Positions 7,841 to 15,695 of a DNA stretch of 64,000 bases are shown piece after piece. Below the pieces are notes generated by a model. The model was not told the origin of the DNA. It worked only from the letters and a program-made list of their open reading frames with translations, and searched no databases. The stretch's first letter is position 1, and every line of letters begins with the position of its first letter. This DNA is from Actinomadura macrotermitis (GTDB taxonomy: Bacteria > Actinomycetota > Actinomycetes > Streptosporangiales > Streptosporangiaceae). The translations under genes and the position numbers were made by a program. The stretch covers positions 558,001-622,000 of the forward strand of contig NZ_WEGH01000004.1 of the NCBI RefSeq assembly GCF_009604375.1, read 5' to 3'.

Positions 7841-8503
7841 ATGAAGATAGGCATTCTCGGCACCGGGGAGGTCGGGCGCGCCCTGGCCCCGGCCTTCGAG
7901 GCCAGAGGCCACGCCGTGGCGATCGGCACGCGCGACCCAGACCTCCCCCGCAGCGCCAAACCCCGGCTGCGGGCCGTCCTGGACGCGCATCCCGCCCTGC
8001 TGCTGGTCACCTTCGCCGAAGCCGCCGCCGAGGCCGACGTCGTCGTCAACGCTCTTCCCGGCCCTCTCTGCGTCGACCTCCTCGGCTCCCTCGCCGACGA
8101 CATCGGCGGCAGCGTCCTGATGGACGTTTCCAGCCCCTTCGACGGGAAGGCCGACGGCGCCGTCCTCTCCCCGGTCAACACCGACAGCCTCGGCGAGCAG
8201 ATCCAGCGCGCCCTCCCGCGGGCCCGCGTGGTGAAGACCCTCAACACGATGGCCGCGGCCCTGATGCCCGATCCCGCCCTCGCCGGCAGCGCCGACCAGA
8301 CCGTCTTCATCAGCGGCGACCACGGCGATGCGAAGCAGGTCGTCGGCCTCCTCCTGCATGATCTCGGTTGGCGCGACATCATCGATCTCGGCCCCATCGC
8401 CAGCGCCCGGGCCCCGGAGATGCTGCTCCGCATGTGGATCGACTTGTACAAGGCCCTCGGCACCGACCGTTTCGGCTTCAAGATCGTCCGCACCGCCTCC
8501 TGA
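7841..8503 (+). CDS. NADPH-dependent F420 reductase-like protein
   Basis: A 220-residue Rossmann protein of the Fno/NADPH-F420 reductase family. The N-terminal GILGTGEVGRAL motif and GTRDP bind NADP, VVVNALPG follows, then VVKTLNTMAA, typical of the F420-binding half. The protein may move hydride between NADPH and F420, or may be a dedicated imine or ketone reductase, as several members are. It starts 13 bases after the aldo/keto reductase, ending this operon. A second member of the same family lies at 54049-54708. If it makes F420H2, it could feed the nitroreductase at 403 and the LLM enzyme at 9206. Confidence 0.88.
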   Translation: MKIGILGTGEVGRALAPAFEARGHAVAIGTRDPDLPRSAKPRLRAVLDAHPALLLVTFAEAAAEADVVVNALPGPLCVDLLGSLADDIGGSVLMDVSSPFDGKADGAVLSPVNTDSLGEQIQRALPRARVVKTLNTMAAALMPDPALAGSADQTVFISGDHGDAKQVVGLLLHDLGWRDIIDLGPIASARAPEMLLRMWIDLYKALGTDRFGFKIVRTAS

Positions 8504-8551
8504 GCGCTCTCCTTGAGGCGGCGCACGACCCGGCTCGGGAACGCCCCGGCC

Positions 8552-9124
8552 TCAGGGTCGGGAGCGCAGGCCGTCGGTGACCACAGTGAGGAGGCGGCGG
8601 CGGTCCTCGGGGGTTCCGCCTAGCCAGTCGTCGCCCGCGTACATGCCGATGAGCAGCGCCTTCACGTGCTGGGCCGTCACGTCGGGGCGGACGGCGCCGG
8701 ACTGCTGCGCGCGGGCGAGCAGGGCGCCGAGGGCCGCCAGCAGCTCGCGGCCGGGGCCGTCGGCGATGGCCTGGAGGTCGGCGCCCGCCTTGGCCAGCGC
8801 CCCGGTGAGGGCGCGGTTGTCCGCGCCGCGCTCGACCAGCAGGGCGAAGTAGCCGAAGAACTCAGGCCCGGGGTCGGGGCGGTCCAGCCGGGTGCGGGCG
8901 TCCTCGATCAGCTCCGTCATGTTGCCGACGACGGCCTCCAGCAGCGACTCCTTGGTCGGGAAGTGCCGGTGGACGGTGCCGGCGCCGACCCCGGCGCGGC
9001 GCGCGATCTCGTCCAGGGGCACCGCGTCCCCCTCGGCCTCGAACGCCGCGCGGGCCGCCGCGAGGATCCGCTCGCGGTTGCGGCGGGCGTCGGCGCGCAG
9101 CGGCCGGGCGGGCGTGGGATCCAT
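8552..9124 (-). CDS. TetR family transcriptional regulator
   Basis: A 190-residue regulator. Residues about 12-60 form the TetR HTH (RERILAAARAAFEAEG, then IARRAGVGAGTVHRHFPTKESLL); the rest is an all-helical ligand and dimer domain with a GDDWLGGTPEDRRRLL end. TetR proteins usually repress their own gene and a divergent neighbour. Here the divergent LLM oxidoreductase starts 81 bases away, with palindromes in between. ATG start. Confidence 0.95.
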   Translation of the reverse strand: MDPTPARPLRADARRNRERILAAARAAFEAEGDAVPLDEIARRAGVGAGTVHRHFPTKESLLEAVVGNMTELIEDARTRLDRPDPGPEFFGYFALLVERGADNRALTGALAKAGADLQAIADGPGRELLAALGALLARAQQSGAVRPDVTAQHVKALLIGMYAGDDWLGGTPEDRRRLLTVVTDGLRSRP

Positions 9125-9168
9125 GGACTTCTCTCGTCAGCGGGGCGTACATTCCGTAGGGTACTAAA

Positions 9169-9184
9169 CGGGGCGCACGCCCCG
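9169..9184. promoter_or_regulatory. Inverted repeat in the TetR/LLM divergent promoter
   Basis: CGGGGCG, two bases, then CGCCCCG: a perfect 7+2+7 palindrome. A third CGGGGCG lies at about 9141-9147. It is a candidate TetR operator, 21 bases before the LLM start codon. An overlapping imperfect dyad (GTAC...GTAC, about 9147-9164) is an alternative site. Confidence 0.4.
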
Positions 9185-9205
9185 CTTAAGCGTGAGGAGG
9201 GTCCG

Positions 9206-10090
9206 ATGGAGCGATTCGAGGCGGCCGTGCGGTGGGGCCGCGTGGGGGCCGGCCTGGCGGCCCCGGGCACGCCGGCCGAGGTGTGGCGGCGGGAGCTGGC
9301 CCGGCTGGAGAAGACCCGGTACGGCTCGGCCTGGATCAACGAGGGGATCGGCCGGAGCGAGGTGTTCTCCCAGCTCGGGCTGATGCTGGCGGCCACGCGG
9401 CGGCTGGTCGTCGGCACCGGGATCGCCAACATCTGGGCCCGGCAGGCCCCGACGATGCAGGCGGGCGCGGAGACGCTGGCCGGCGCCCACCCGGGCCGGC
9501 TGGCGCTCGGCCTCGGCGTCAGCGCCCGCGCGGCGGTGGAGGCGGCCGGTCTCACCTATGGCAGGCCGCTGGCCGAGATGACCCGCTACCTGGACCGCAT
9601 GGACGCCGCCGAGGTCACCCCGGGCGTCCCCTTCCCGCGCCTGCTGGCCGCCCTCGGCCCCAAGATGCTGGAACTGGCCCGGGAGCGGGCGGACGGCGCC
9701 TATCCCCACACGCTGCCGGTGGAGAACACCGCGCTGGCCCGCGCGGCGCTCGGCCCCGGCAAGCTGCTGGTCGTCGGCGTCGGCATGTTCCTCGACGACG
9801 ACATCGAGCGGGCCCGGGCGGCGGCCCGGCGGTCCGCACTTTTCACGATGCCCGGTTCGCCGTACGTGACCCATCTGCGCCGTCTCGGCTACGCCGGCGA
9901 CCTGGAGCCCGAGCCGTCCGACCGGGTCGTGGACGCCATCTTCGCCTGCGGCGGCGGGGACGCCATCGCCGCACGCGTCCGCGAGCACCTGGACGCCGGC
10001 GCCGACCACGTCGTCCTGCAGCCCATGGACGCGGACCTGACGACCCTGGTGGACCACTTGGAGGCGGTCTCCGAGCACCTGCCGGCCTGA
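9206..10090 (+). CDS. LLM class F420-dependent oxidoreductase
   Basis: A 294-residue luciferase-like monooxygenase-fold enzyme of the F420-using branch (TIGR03620-like). Family features are AWINEGIGRSEVFSQLGLML, VVGTGIANIWARQAPTMQAGAETL, and GRLALGLGVSARAAVE. It is shorter than bacterial luciferases, as expected for F420 members. It would catalyse a hydride transfer with F420H2 on an unsaturated or carbonyl substrate. The start is set by GAGGAGG five bases before ATG 9206. It probably answers to the divergent TetR. Its stop lies 7 bases from that of the convergent P450, and its substrate is unknown. Confidence 0.92.
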   Translation: MERFEAAVRWGRVGAGLAAPGTPAEVWRRELARLEKTRYGSAWINEGIGRSEVFSQLGLMLAATRRLVVGTGIANIWARQAPTMQAGAETLAGAHPGRLALGLGVSARAAVEAAGLTYGRPLAEMTRYLDRMDAAEVTPGVPFPRLLAALGPKMLELARERADGAYPHTLPVENTALARAALGPGKLLVVGVGMFLDDDIERARAAARRSALFTMPGSPYVTHLRRLGYAGDLEPEPSDRVVDAIFACGGGDAIAARVREHLDAGADHVVLQPMDADLTTLVDHLEAVSEHLPA

Positions 10091-10097
10091 CCGGTGG

Positions 10098-11318
10098 TCA
10101 CCGTGCCCGCTCGCCGAGCTCCACCGGCAGGGCGCTGACACTGTTGCCCAGCACCGAGACCAACGGCGGCAACCGGTCCGGCGGCACGGCCAGCGACAGG
10201 TGCGGGTAGGTCTCGAACAGTTCCCGCAAGGCCACCTCCGACTCCAGCCTGGCGAGGGAGGCCCCCAGGCAGAAGTGCCGGCCGTGCCCGAAGGACAGGT
10301 GGTTCTCGGCCGGGGCGGCCAGGTCGAACCGTCCGGCCCGCGGACCGTAGTGCTCCGGGTCGCGGCCCGCCGACGCGTAGCAGGCCAGGACGGCCTCCCC
10401 CTTGCGCACCACGACCCCCTCGATCTCCAGGTCGCGCGTGGCGTAGCGCATCGGCAGGTAGGCCGTGGGCGCGTCCCAGCGCAGGCACTCCTCCACGACC
10501 TGGCTCCAGGAGCTCTCCCCGCTGCGCACCAGTGCCAGCTGGCCGGGGTGGGCGAGCAGCGCGCGGACGGCGTTGGTGAGGAGGTTGACGATGGTCACGT
10601 GCCCGGCGATCAGCAGCAGCTCGACGGTGTCGAGCAGGTCCTCGGCGGTGAGCTCGGCGTCACCGCGCCGCTGCGCGGCGATCAGGTCGGTGATCAGGTC
10701 CTCGCCCGGCGTCCCGCGCCGCTGCCGCAGCACCTCGCCCAGCAGCTCGTGCAGCCGGGCCCGGGCGGCGGTCACCGCGCCGGGCGTGCCGCCGGCCCGG
10801 GCCGCCACCTCCAGGTTCTGGTGGACGTCCGCGCGCATCGGCACGGGGACGCCCAGCAGCTCCAGGATGACGTCCCGGGGCAGCGGGTAGGCGTACCGGG
10901 CCCGCAGGTCGACCGGGCCCGGCGCCAGCTCGTCGACCAGGCCGGCGGCGATCTCGGTGACGCGGGTGCGCAGGGCCTCCACCCGGCGCGGGGTGAACGC
11001 CCGCGCCAGCGGGGCCCGCAGGCGCCGGTGCCGGTCGCCCTCGGCGTTGAGGAAGGAGGTGTCCGCCGCCATCCGGGCGATCGTGGACTGCGGGCACGCC
11101 GCGGCCCGGTCCGCCGGGTCCCAGTGACGCGCGTCCCGGGACAGGTCCGGGTGGGTCAGCGCGGCCTCCAGGGCGTCGTACCGGACGGCCGCCCAGGCCG
11201 GGACCCCCTCGACCACGACGGGTGCCAGCGGCCCGGCCCGCCGCAGCCGCTCGTTGTCCGCGTGGACGTCGGGACTGGCCGGATCGATGGGATGGCGGTC
11301 AAGCGCAAAGTTCGTCAC
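10098..11318 (-). CDS. Cytochrome P450
   Basis: A 406-residue bacterial P450. The I-helix oxygen-binding motif is AGHVT at 238-242, the K-helix ExxR is EECLR ending at 280, and the heme loop FGHGRHFCLG places the cysteine ligand at about 350. The C helix carries HRRLR. Soluble class I type, needing ferredoxin and reductase that are not encoded here. It is the last gene of a four-gene minus-strand operon, 21 bases after the AMP-dependent ligase, so it probably tailors the product made by the upstream enzymes. GTG start. Confidence 0.96.
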   Translation of the reverse strand: MTNFALDRHPIDPASPDVHADNERLRRAGPLAPVVVEGVPAWAAVRYDALEAALTHPDLSRDARHWDPADRAAACPQSTIARMAADTSFLNAEGDRHRRLRAPLARAFTPRRVEALRTRVTEIAAGLVDELAPGPVDLRARYAYPLPRDVILELLGVPVPMRADVHQNLEVAARAGGTPGAVTAARARLHELLGEVLRQRRGTPGEDLITDLIAAQRRGDAELTAEDLLDTVELLLIAGHVTIVNLLTNAVRALLAHPGQLALVRSGESSWSQVVEECLRWDAPTAYLPMRYATRDLEIEGVVVRKGEAVLACYASAGRDPEHYGPRAGRFDLAAPAENHLSFGHGRHFCLGASLARLESEVALRELFETYPHLSLAVPPDRLPPLVSVLGNSVSALPVELGERAR

Positions 11319-11339
11319 ACATAGTTACGATACCAGCAC

Positions 11340-12875
11340 TTACCGTGCATACCGCAGCGAGCGGGGGTCGCCGTCCTGGTAGCCGGCGCGCAGCGCGGCC
11401 TTGTCGGGCTTGCCCGCGGGAGTGCGGGGAATCCGGTCGACGAACCACAGGCGCTGCGGCTCGCAGCGCCGGCCGAGCGTCCGGCGGACGAGCAGGCGCA
11501 GGTCCCGGGGATCGACGTGGTGCCCGTCCCGCCGCACCACGACGCCCGCGAGGAGCGGTCCGCCGGCGTGCGGCACGGTGAACACCGCCGCCTCCACCAC
11601 CGCCGGGTGGCCGGCCAGCGCGTGCTCGATGGGGTGGGAGTAGATCCCGCCGGGCAGCCGGTCCTCGAGGCGGTCGACCAGGAAGAGGTAGCCCTGGTCG
11701 TCCAGGCGGCCGAGGTCGCCGGTGCGCACCCAGCCGTCGCGCAGGGCGGCGGCGGTGCGTCCGGGGTCGCCGCAGTAGCCGAGCATCCGCTGCGGCGTCC
11801 GCGCCCAGACCTCGCCGACCTCGCCGGCCGGCAGGTCGGCGAGGTCCGGGCCGCGGACGCGCAGTTCGACCCCGGGCACGGCGCGGCCCGCGCTGGACAG
11901 CAGCTCGGGCCGCTCGTGGTCGGCCTGGGTGAGCACGGTGAGGAAGCCGCCCTCGCTGGTGCCGTAGGTCTGCATCAGCACCGGCCCCAGCCGGTCCAGC
12001 GCCCGCATCGTCCGGGCCGGGACGCCGGCCGCGCCTCCGTACACCGCCACGCGCAGGCTTTCGAGCGGGTCGCCGGTCGCCCGAGGATGCTCGGTGAGGG
12101 CGTAAAGGCCGACGGGGCGGCCGGCGAGCAGGTGCGTCACCCGCTCGCGGCGCACGGCGGCGGCCAGTTCCTCCGGCCGGCCGTCGTGCTGCAGGTGGAC
12201 GGTGCCGCCGCCGGCCAGCGTCCACCACGCGTACATGTCCTGCAGCACGCGGGGCCCCGGCACGACCAGGAAGCGCCACGGTCCCGGCCCGTACAGCGCC
12301 CGCGCCGCCTCCAGCTGGGCCTTCTGGGCGCGGTGGCTGTAGGCGACGGCCTTGCGTTCGCCCGTGGTGCCGCTGCTGAACGTCACCAGGTTCACCGTGC
12401 CGGGATCGGGCGGGTCGTGGATCTCCAGCCGCCCGCCGCCGGACGCGAACAGGCCGCCCGGCCCCTGGTCGAGGCGGCAGGCGATCGGTACCGGGTATTC
12501 GGCGAGCAGCGCATCGGCCTCCGCCTCCCGGGAGGGCTCGTACAGCAGGACCGAGGCGTTCAGCGCGCGCATCGCGCGTGTCATGGCCTCGGCCGGAAGC
12601 TCGGGGCAGCCGTGGATGTAGGCGCCGCCCAGGCTGAGCGCCACCAGGCGGGCGACGGCCGATTCGGGCTGCCCGCCGTACAGGCAGGCGATCGTGGCGC
12701 CGGGCCCGACGCCGCGGGCGGCCAGTGCCTGTGCGCCGCCCGCGACCAGCTCCAGGACGGCGCGCCCGGACAGGCGCCGCCGCCCGCACACCAGCACCTC
12801 GCGTGCCCCCGCCGAGCTCAGCCCGGCGAAGACGGAGCGTCCGTACCCGCCGTCGGCTTGCGCGCTGTCCGGCAT
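11340..12875 (-). CDS. AMP-dependent synthetase/ligase (ANL superfamily)
   Basis: A 511-residue adenylating enzyme. The phosphate loop is FSSGTTGERKAVAYSH, the adenine-binding motif is YGTSEGG, the hinge region reads GWVRTGDLGRLDDQG, and the catalytic lysine is in RTPAGKPDK (about residue 489). It would activate a carboxylic acid as an acyl-adenylate and pass it to CoA, an amine or a carrier. No carrier-protein domain is fused. ATG 12875 lies 4 bases after the stop of the flavoenzyme gene, so an in-frame extension to 12938 is unlikely. The opine-synthase-like and amino-acid-oxidase-like neighbours suggest an amino acid-derived or opine-type carboxylate as substrate. Confidence 0.92.
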   Translation of the reverse strand: MPDSAQADGGYGRSVFAGLSSAGAREVLVCGRRRLSGRAVLELVAGGAQALAARGVGPGATIACLYGGQPESAVARLVALSLGGAYIHGCPELPAEAMTRAMRALNASVLLYEPSREAEADALLAEYPVPIACRLDQGPGGLFASGGGRLEIHDPPDPGTVNLVTFSSGTTGERKAVAYSHRAQKAQLEAARALYGPGPWRFLVVPGPRVLQDMYAWWTLAGGGTVHLQHDGRPEELAAAVRRERVTHLLAGRPVGLYALTEHPRATGDPLESLRVAVYGGAAGVPARTMRALDRLGPVLMQTYGTSEGGFLTVLTQADHERPELLSSAGRAVPGVELRVRGPDLADLPAGEVGEVWARTPQRMLGYCGDPGRTAAALRDGWVRTGDLGRLDDQGYLFLVDRLEDRLPGGIYSHPIEHALAGHPAVVEAAVFTVPHAGGPLLAGVVVRRDGHHVDPRDLRLLVRRTLGRRCEPQRLWFVDRIPRTPAGKPDKAALRAGYQDGDPRSLRYAR

Positions 12876-12879
12876 CGGC

Positions 12880-13959
12880 TCACCCGACCCGCTGCGGGGA
12901 GGCCGCGAACCCGGCCATCTCGACGCCGGGGTCCTCACCGAGGACGAGGTCGCGCACGATCTGCCCGGCGGCGGGAGCGAGGCACAGGCCGCGCCCGGAG
13001 AACCCCGCCGCGTACACGAACCCGGGCGCGGTGCCGATGAAGGCGGTGCGGTCGGGGCTCACGTCGCGGACGCCGGTGAAGGCGGTGCTCAGCCCGGCCC
13101 CGGCCAGATCCGGATAGGTGACCGCCAGCTGCTCGCCCACCCGCGCGCGCCAGCCGGCCCGGTCGGGTCCCGGATAGCCCATCCCGACCAGCAGGCCCTC
13201 GCCGCGACGGCGCACCAGCAGTCCGCTGGCGGCGTGCAGGGTGATCGGTATCTCCGGGGCGCCGGGCAGCGGCCCGGCGGCGAGCAGTTCCTGCGTGACC
13301 GGTTCGCCGAGGGGCAGCTCCACCCCCGCCATCCTGGCGAGCGGCGCCGACCAGGCGCCGGCGGCGCACACGATGGTCCCGGCCGTGATGGTCCGGCCGT
13401 CCTCGATCTCGACGCGGCCGGCGCCGGCGTCCACGGCGGTCACCGGGCAGCCGGAGCAGAGCAGCGCGCCCGCCCGCCGGGCCTCCCGGACGAAGCCGGC
13501 GACGATCGCGGCGGTGTCGGACACGTAGGCCTGCGGCGACCACGCCGCGCCCAGCAGCGGCAGGTCCGCGGCGATCAGCGGGTTGCGCTCCCGGGCCTCG
13601 GCGGCGCCGATCAGCTCGACCGCCACGCCGGCGGCGCGCTGGGCGGGCTCTTCCTCGCGCCAGCGTGCGATCTGCTCCGGATCGGTGAACAGCACCAGAT
13701 AGCCGACCTCGCGCAGCGGCAGGTCGTCCCACCGCCGGTAGGCGGCCAGGCTGCGCACCGCCATGGCCGACCCGACGGGGTCGCCCGCGAAGTAGGCGCG
13801 CAGCACGTCCGCGGTGGCCCTGGAGGCACCCGAGCCCGGCACGTCGCGTTCCAGCAGGACGGTGTCCACTCCCGCGTCGGCCAGCCGGCCGGCGATCGAC
13901 AGCCCGATCACCCCGCCGCCGACGACGACGGCCTCGGCCCGCGCCGGCACGTCCCCCAT
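12880..13959 (-). CDS. FAD-dependent oxidoreductase (DadA/glycine oxidase type)
   Basis: A flavoprotein of about 359 residues in the DAO family. It starts with the Rossmann motif VVVGGGVIGLSIAG and the acidic end LLERD. VCAAGAWSAPLA and the C-terminal GFVYAAGFSGRGLCLAPAAG are typical of glycine/sarcosine/D-amino acid oxidases and of opine oxidase subunits. It would oxidise a secondary or primary amine next to a carboxylate. ATG 13959 shares its A with the stop of the preceding gene (TGATG), so the two are translationally coupled. Its pairing with a cucumopine-synthase-like protein suggests it oxidises the condensation product or supplies a keto acid. Confidence 0.93.
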   Translation of the reverse strand: MGDVPARAEAVVVGGGVIGLSIAGRLADAGVDTVLLERDVPGSGASRATADVLRAYFAGDPVGSAMAVRSLAAYRRWDDLPLREVGYLVLFTDPEQIARWREEEPAQRAAGVAVELIGAAEARERNPLIAADLPLLGAAWSPQAYVSDTAAIVAGFVREARRAGALLCSGCPVTAVDAGAGRVEIEDGRTITAGTIVCAAGAWSAPLARMAGVELPLGEPVTQELLAAGPLPGAPEIPITLHAASGLLVRRRGEGLLVGMGYPGPDRAGWRARVGEQLAVTYPDLAGAGLSTAFTGVRDVSPDRTAFIGTAPGFVYAAGFSGRGLCLAPAAGQIVRDLVLGEDPGVEMAGFAASPQRVG

Positions 13960-14903
13960 CACGTGGCCGGCGCCGCCTGGCGCAGGTGGTCGCCCACCTC
14001 CCACGGGAACAGGTGCAGGTTCCAGCCGCCCAGGCAGTTGACGTACATCGCCATGTGGGCCATGAGCGCCACGAAGTCCTCGGTGCGGTCGATCCGGTCG
14101 AGGCCCTCGTGCAGCCGGCGGGTGAAGGCCCACAGGGTGTCCAGCCCGCAGTAGCCGAGGAACTCGGCGGGCGTGGCCGTCATGCCGCGGGCCACCTGGC
14201 GCAGCGGCTCCAGCGGCGTCCCCTCCAGCGCCGCCCGGACCAGGCCGCCGTAACAGCTGTAGCCGAGCGGGCGGGTCTCGCCGTTGACGAACAGCAGCGT
14301 GGTGAGCAGGGTGCCGAAGCTGCCCGCCCGCGAGGCGACGCGGCCCCGGTGCAGATCCACCAGCTCGGCGGGCGGCTCCAGCCAGATGCGGCCGGTCTCG
14401 CGGTGCAGGTCACCGATGAGCGCGTCCGCCCAGGCGTCCTGGGCGCTCAGGCGGGGCAGCCGGTGGCCGCCGGCCTCGCCCGCGCGCCGCACCTCGGCCA
14501 CGATCGGCTTCTTGGTGGAGTACACCGACGCCCACACCTCGCGCCCCGCCTGGACGAGGGTGTCGAGCTCGTCGGCGGGGATCCGGCCGATCGGCGTGGC
14601 CGCCATCGGCTCGGTCAGCTCGCCGTACTTGATGCCCAGATGCTGCAGCCTGGAGCAGAAGACGGTGCCGTCGGGCACCGTGCGCCGGTCCACGCGGTCC
14701 TCGCCGTGCAGGTGCACCAGCTCGTGGACCGGCGCCACGTGGTAGAGGTGGTGGCCCGCCACCAGGGCGTGGCCCTGGAGGCTGCGGTAGGGCAGGGCGT
14801 CCCACAGGGCCTCGGCCAGCGCGCGGTTGCGCCCGTCCAGCCCGGCGGTCACCGAAAGGCCCAGACTCGGCCATTCGATCTCGATACGCTTCTCTATAGT
14901 CAC
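13959..14903 (-). CDS. Cucumopine synthase-related protein (cyclophilin-like + helical domain)
   Basis: A 314-residue protein. Residues 1-135 resemble DUF3830, a cyclophilin-like beta barrel: WPSLGLSVTA, ALAEALWDALPYRSL, HALVAGHHLYHVAPV and LGIKYGELTEP. Residues 150-300 are helical, with GYSCYGG (214-220) and FLGYCGLD (248-255), as I recall from the cucumopine synthase C-terminal helical bundle. Cucumopine synthase of Agrobacterium rhizogenes T-DNA condenses histidine and 2-oxoglutarate by a Pictet-Spengler-type closure. It is the first gene of an operon with an amino acid oxidase-like enzyme, a ligase and a P450. The GTG start sits within a palindrome. The family call is from memory of motifs; the substrates are inference. 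Confidence 0.7.
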   Translation of the reverse strand: MTIEKRIEIEWPSLGLSVTAGLDGRNRALAEALWDALPYRSLQGHALVAGHHLYHVAPVHELVHLHGEDRVDRRTVPDGTVFCSRLQHLGIKYGELTEPMAATPIGRIPADELDTLVQAGREVWASVYSTKKPIVAEVRRAGEAGGHRLPRLSAQDAWADALIGDLHRETGRIWLEPPAELVDLHRGRVASRAGSFGTLLTTLLFVNGETRPLGYSCYGGLVRAALEGTPLEPLRQVARGMTATPAEFLGYCGLDTLWAFTRRLHEGLDRIDRTEDFVALMAHMAMYVNCLGGWNLHLFPWEVGDHLRQAAPAT

Positions 14904-14917
14904 AATTAGCGACTATA
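14895..14917 (-). promoter_or_regulatory. Operator/promoter over the start of the cucumopine synthase-like operon
   Basis: On the minus strand, TATAGTCGC, five bases TAATT, then GTGACTATA: nine-base arms with one mismatch. The right arm begins with the GTG start codon. TATAGT at 14918-14913 would serve as a -10 element about 9 bases before the GTG, which fits a leaderless transcript. A regulator bound here would block transcription start directly. Confidence 0.5.
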
Positions 14918-15011
14918 TCCATACACAGCGTTACATCGGAAGCCAGGGGATGAACCGGGATCGTCCGGTCGGAGCGGTGGCGCTTCATCCTCGCCCGGCG
15001 CGCCCGGCCGG

Positions 15012-15644
15012 TCACGCCGGCACGTGTGCCGCGGTCACCTCGCTGATCTCCTGCCAGCCGAGGTGCCGGTACAGGGCGCGCCCTTCGGCGGTCGCGACCA
15101 GGACGCCGGTGTCCGCGCCCTGCGCCGTCGCCGCGGCCGAAAGCGCCGACATCACCGCACCGCCGAGCCCTCTGCGCCGGTGGGCGGGTGCGGTCTCGAT
15201 CTGGTCGAAGACCGCGTAGGCATCCGCGAGACCCGCCCTTCCGGTCGCCGCAGGCTCTCCGTCAGCGGTCCGCACCGCGACCGTCACGATCCCGTCCGCC
15301 GTGCTCACGTGCAGCGCGTAACCCTCGGGGACGGTTCGCGGTGCGTCCTGGCGCAGCGGGACGGCCATCAGGTACTCGGTGGACTCCTGCACCGACCAGC
15401 CGTCCGGGAGGAGCGGGGCCGCCCGCGCGGGCTCGGCGCAGATCTTCACCCAGGTCCCGGGGACATGCCGCAGGCCGGTCAGGCGCCGCACGACCCGCGC
15501 GTCCAGGCCCGGGACGACATAGCGGACGAGATGGCCCGGCAGTCCCACGTCCACCCGGTACGCGCCGTCCAGAAGAACAGGGGGCGCCGTTCTCCGGCTG
15601 ACGGCCCAGCCCCGGACCCAGGCCAGGACGAGATCTTCGATCAT
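15012..15644 (-). CDS. GNAT family N-acetyltransferase
   Basis: A 210-residue protein with a C-terminal GNAT fold. The acetyl-CoA pyrophosphate loop is APAHRRRGLGGAVM (about residues 158-171), followed by the conserved YRHLGW near the end. The N-terminal half (about 1-110) is an extra domain of unknown function with no strong motif. The product would acetylate an amine of unknown identity. ATG 15644 is chosen over an upstream in-frame ATG-like extension, because a perfect palindrome occupies the bases just upstream and would otherwise be coding. Confidence 0.88.
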   Translation of the reverse strand: MIEDLVLAWVRGWAVSRRTAPPVLLDGAYRVDVGLPGHLVRYVVPGLDARVVRRLTGLRHVPGTWVKICAEPARAAPLLPDGWSVQESTEYLMAVPLRQDAPRTVPEGYALHVSTADGIVTVAVRTADGEPAATGRAGLADAYAVFDQIETAPAHRRRGLGGAVMSALSAAATAQGADTGVLVATAEGRALYRHLGWQEISEVTAAHVPA

Positions 15645-15655
15645 GAACGTCACCT

Positions 15656-15676
15656 TATTGCAAGTTACTTGCAATA
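15656..15676. promoter_or_regulatory. Perfect 10+1+10 palindrome before the GNAT gene
   Basis: The left arm TATTGCAAGT and right arm ACTTGCAATA flank a single T. It lies 12 bases upstream of the GNAT start and 20 bases from the stop of the AraC gene. The symmetry and AT content in a GC-rich genome mark it as an operator, most like those of MarR- or TetR-type repressors. The cognate regulator is not evident. Confidence 0.75.
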
Positions 15677-15695
15677 GCCCCGCCCGGACGCGAGG

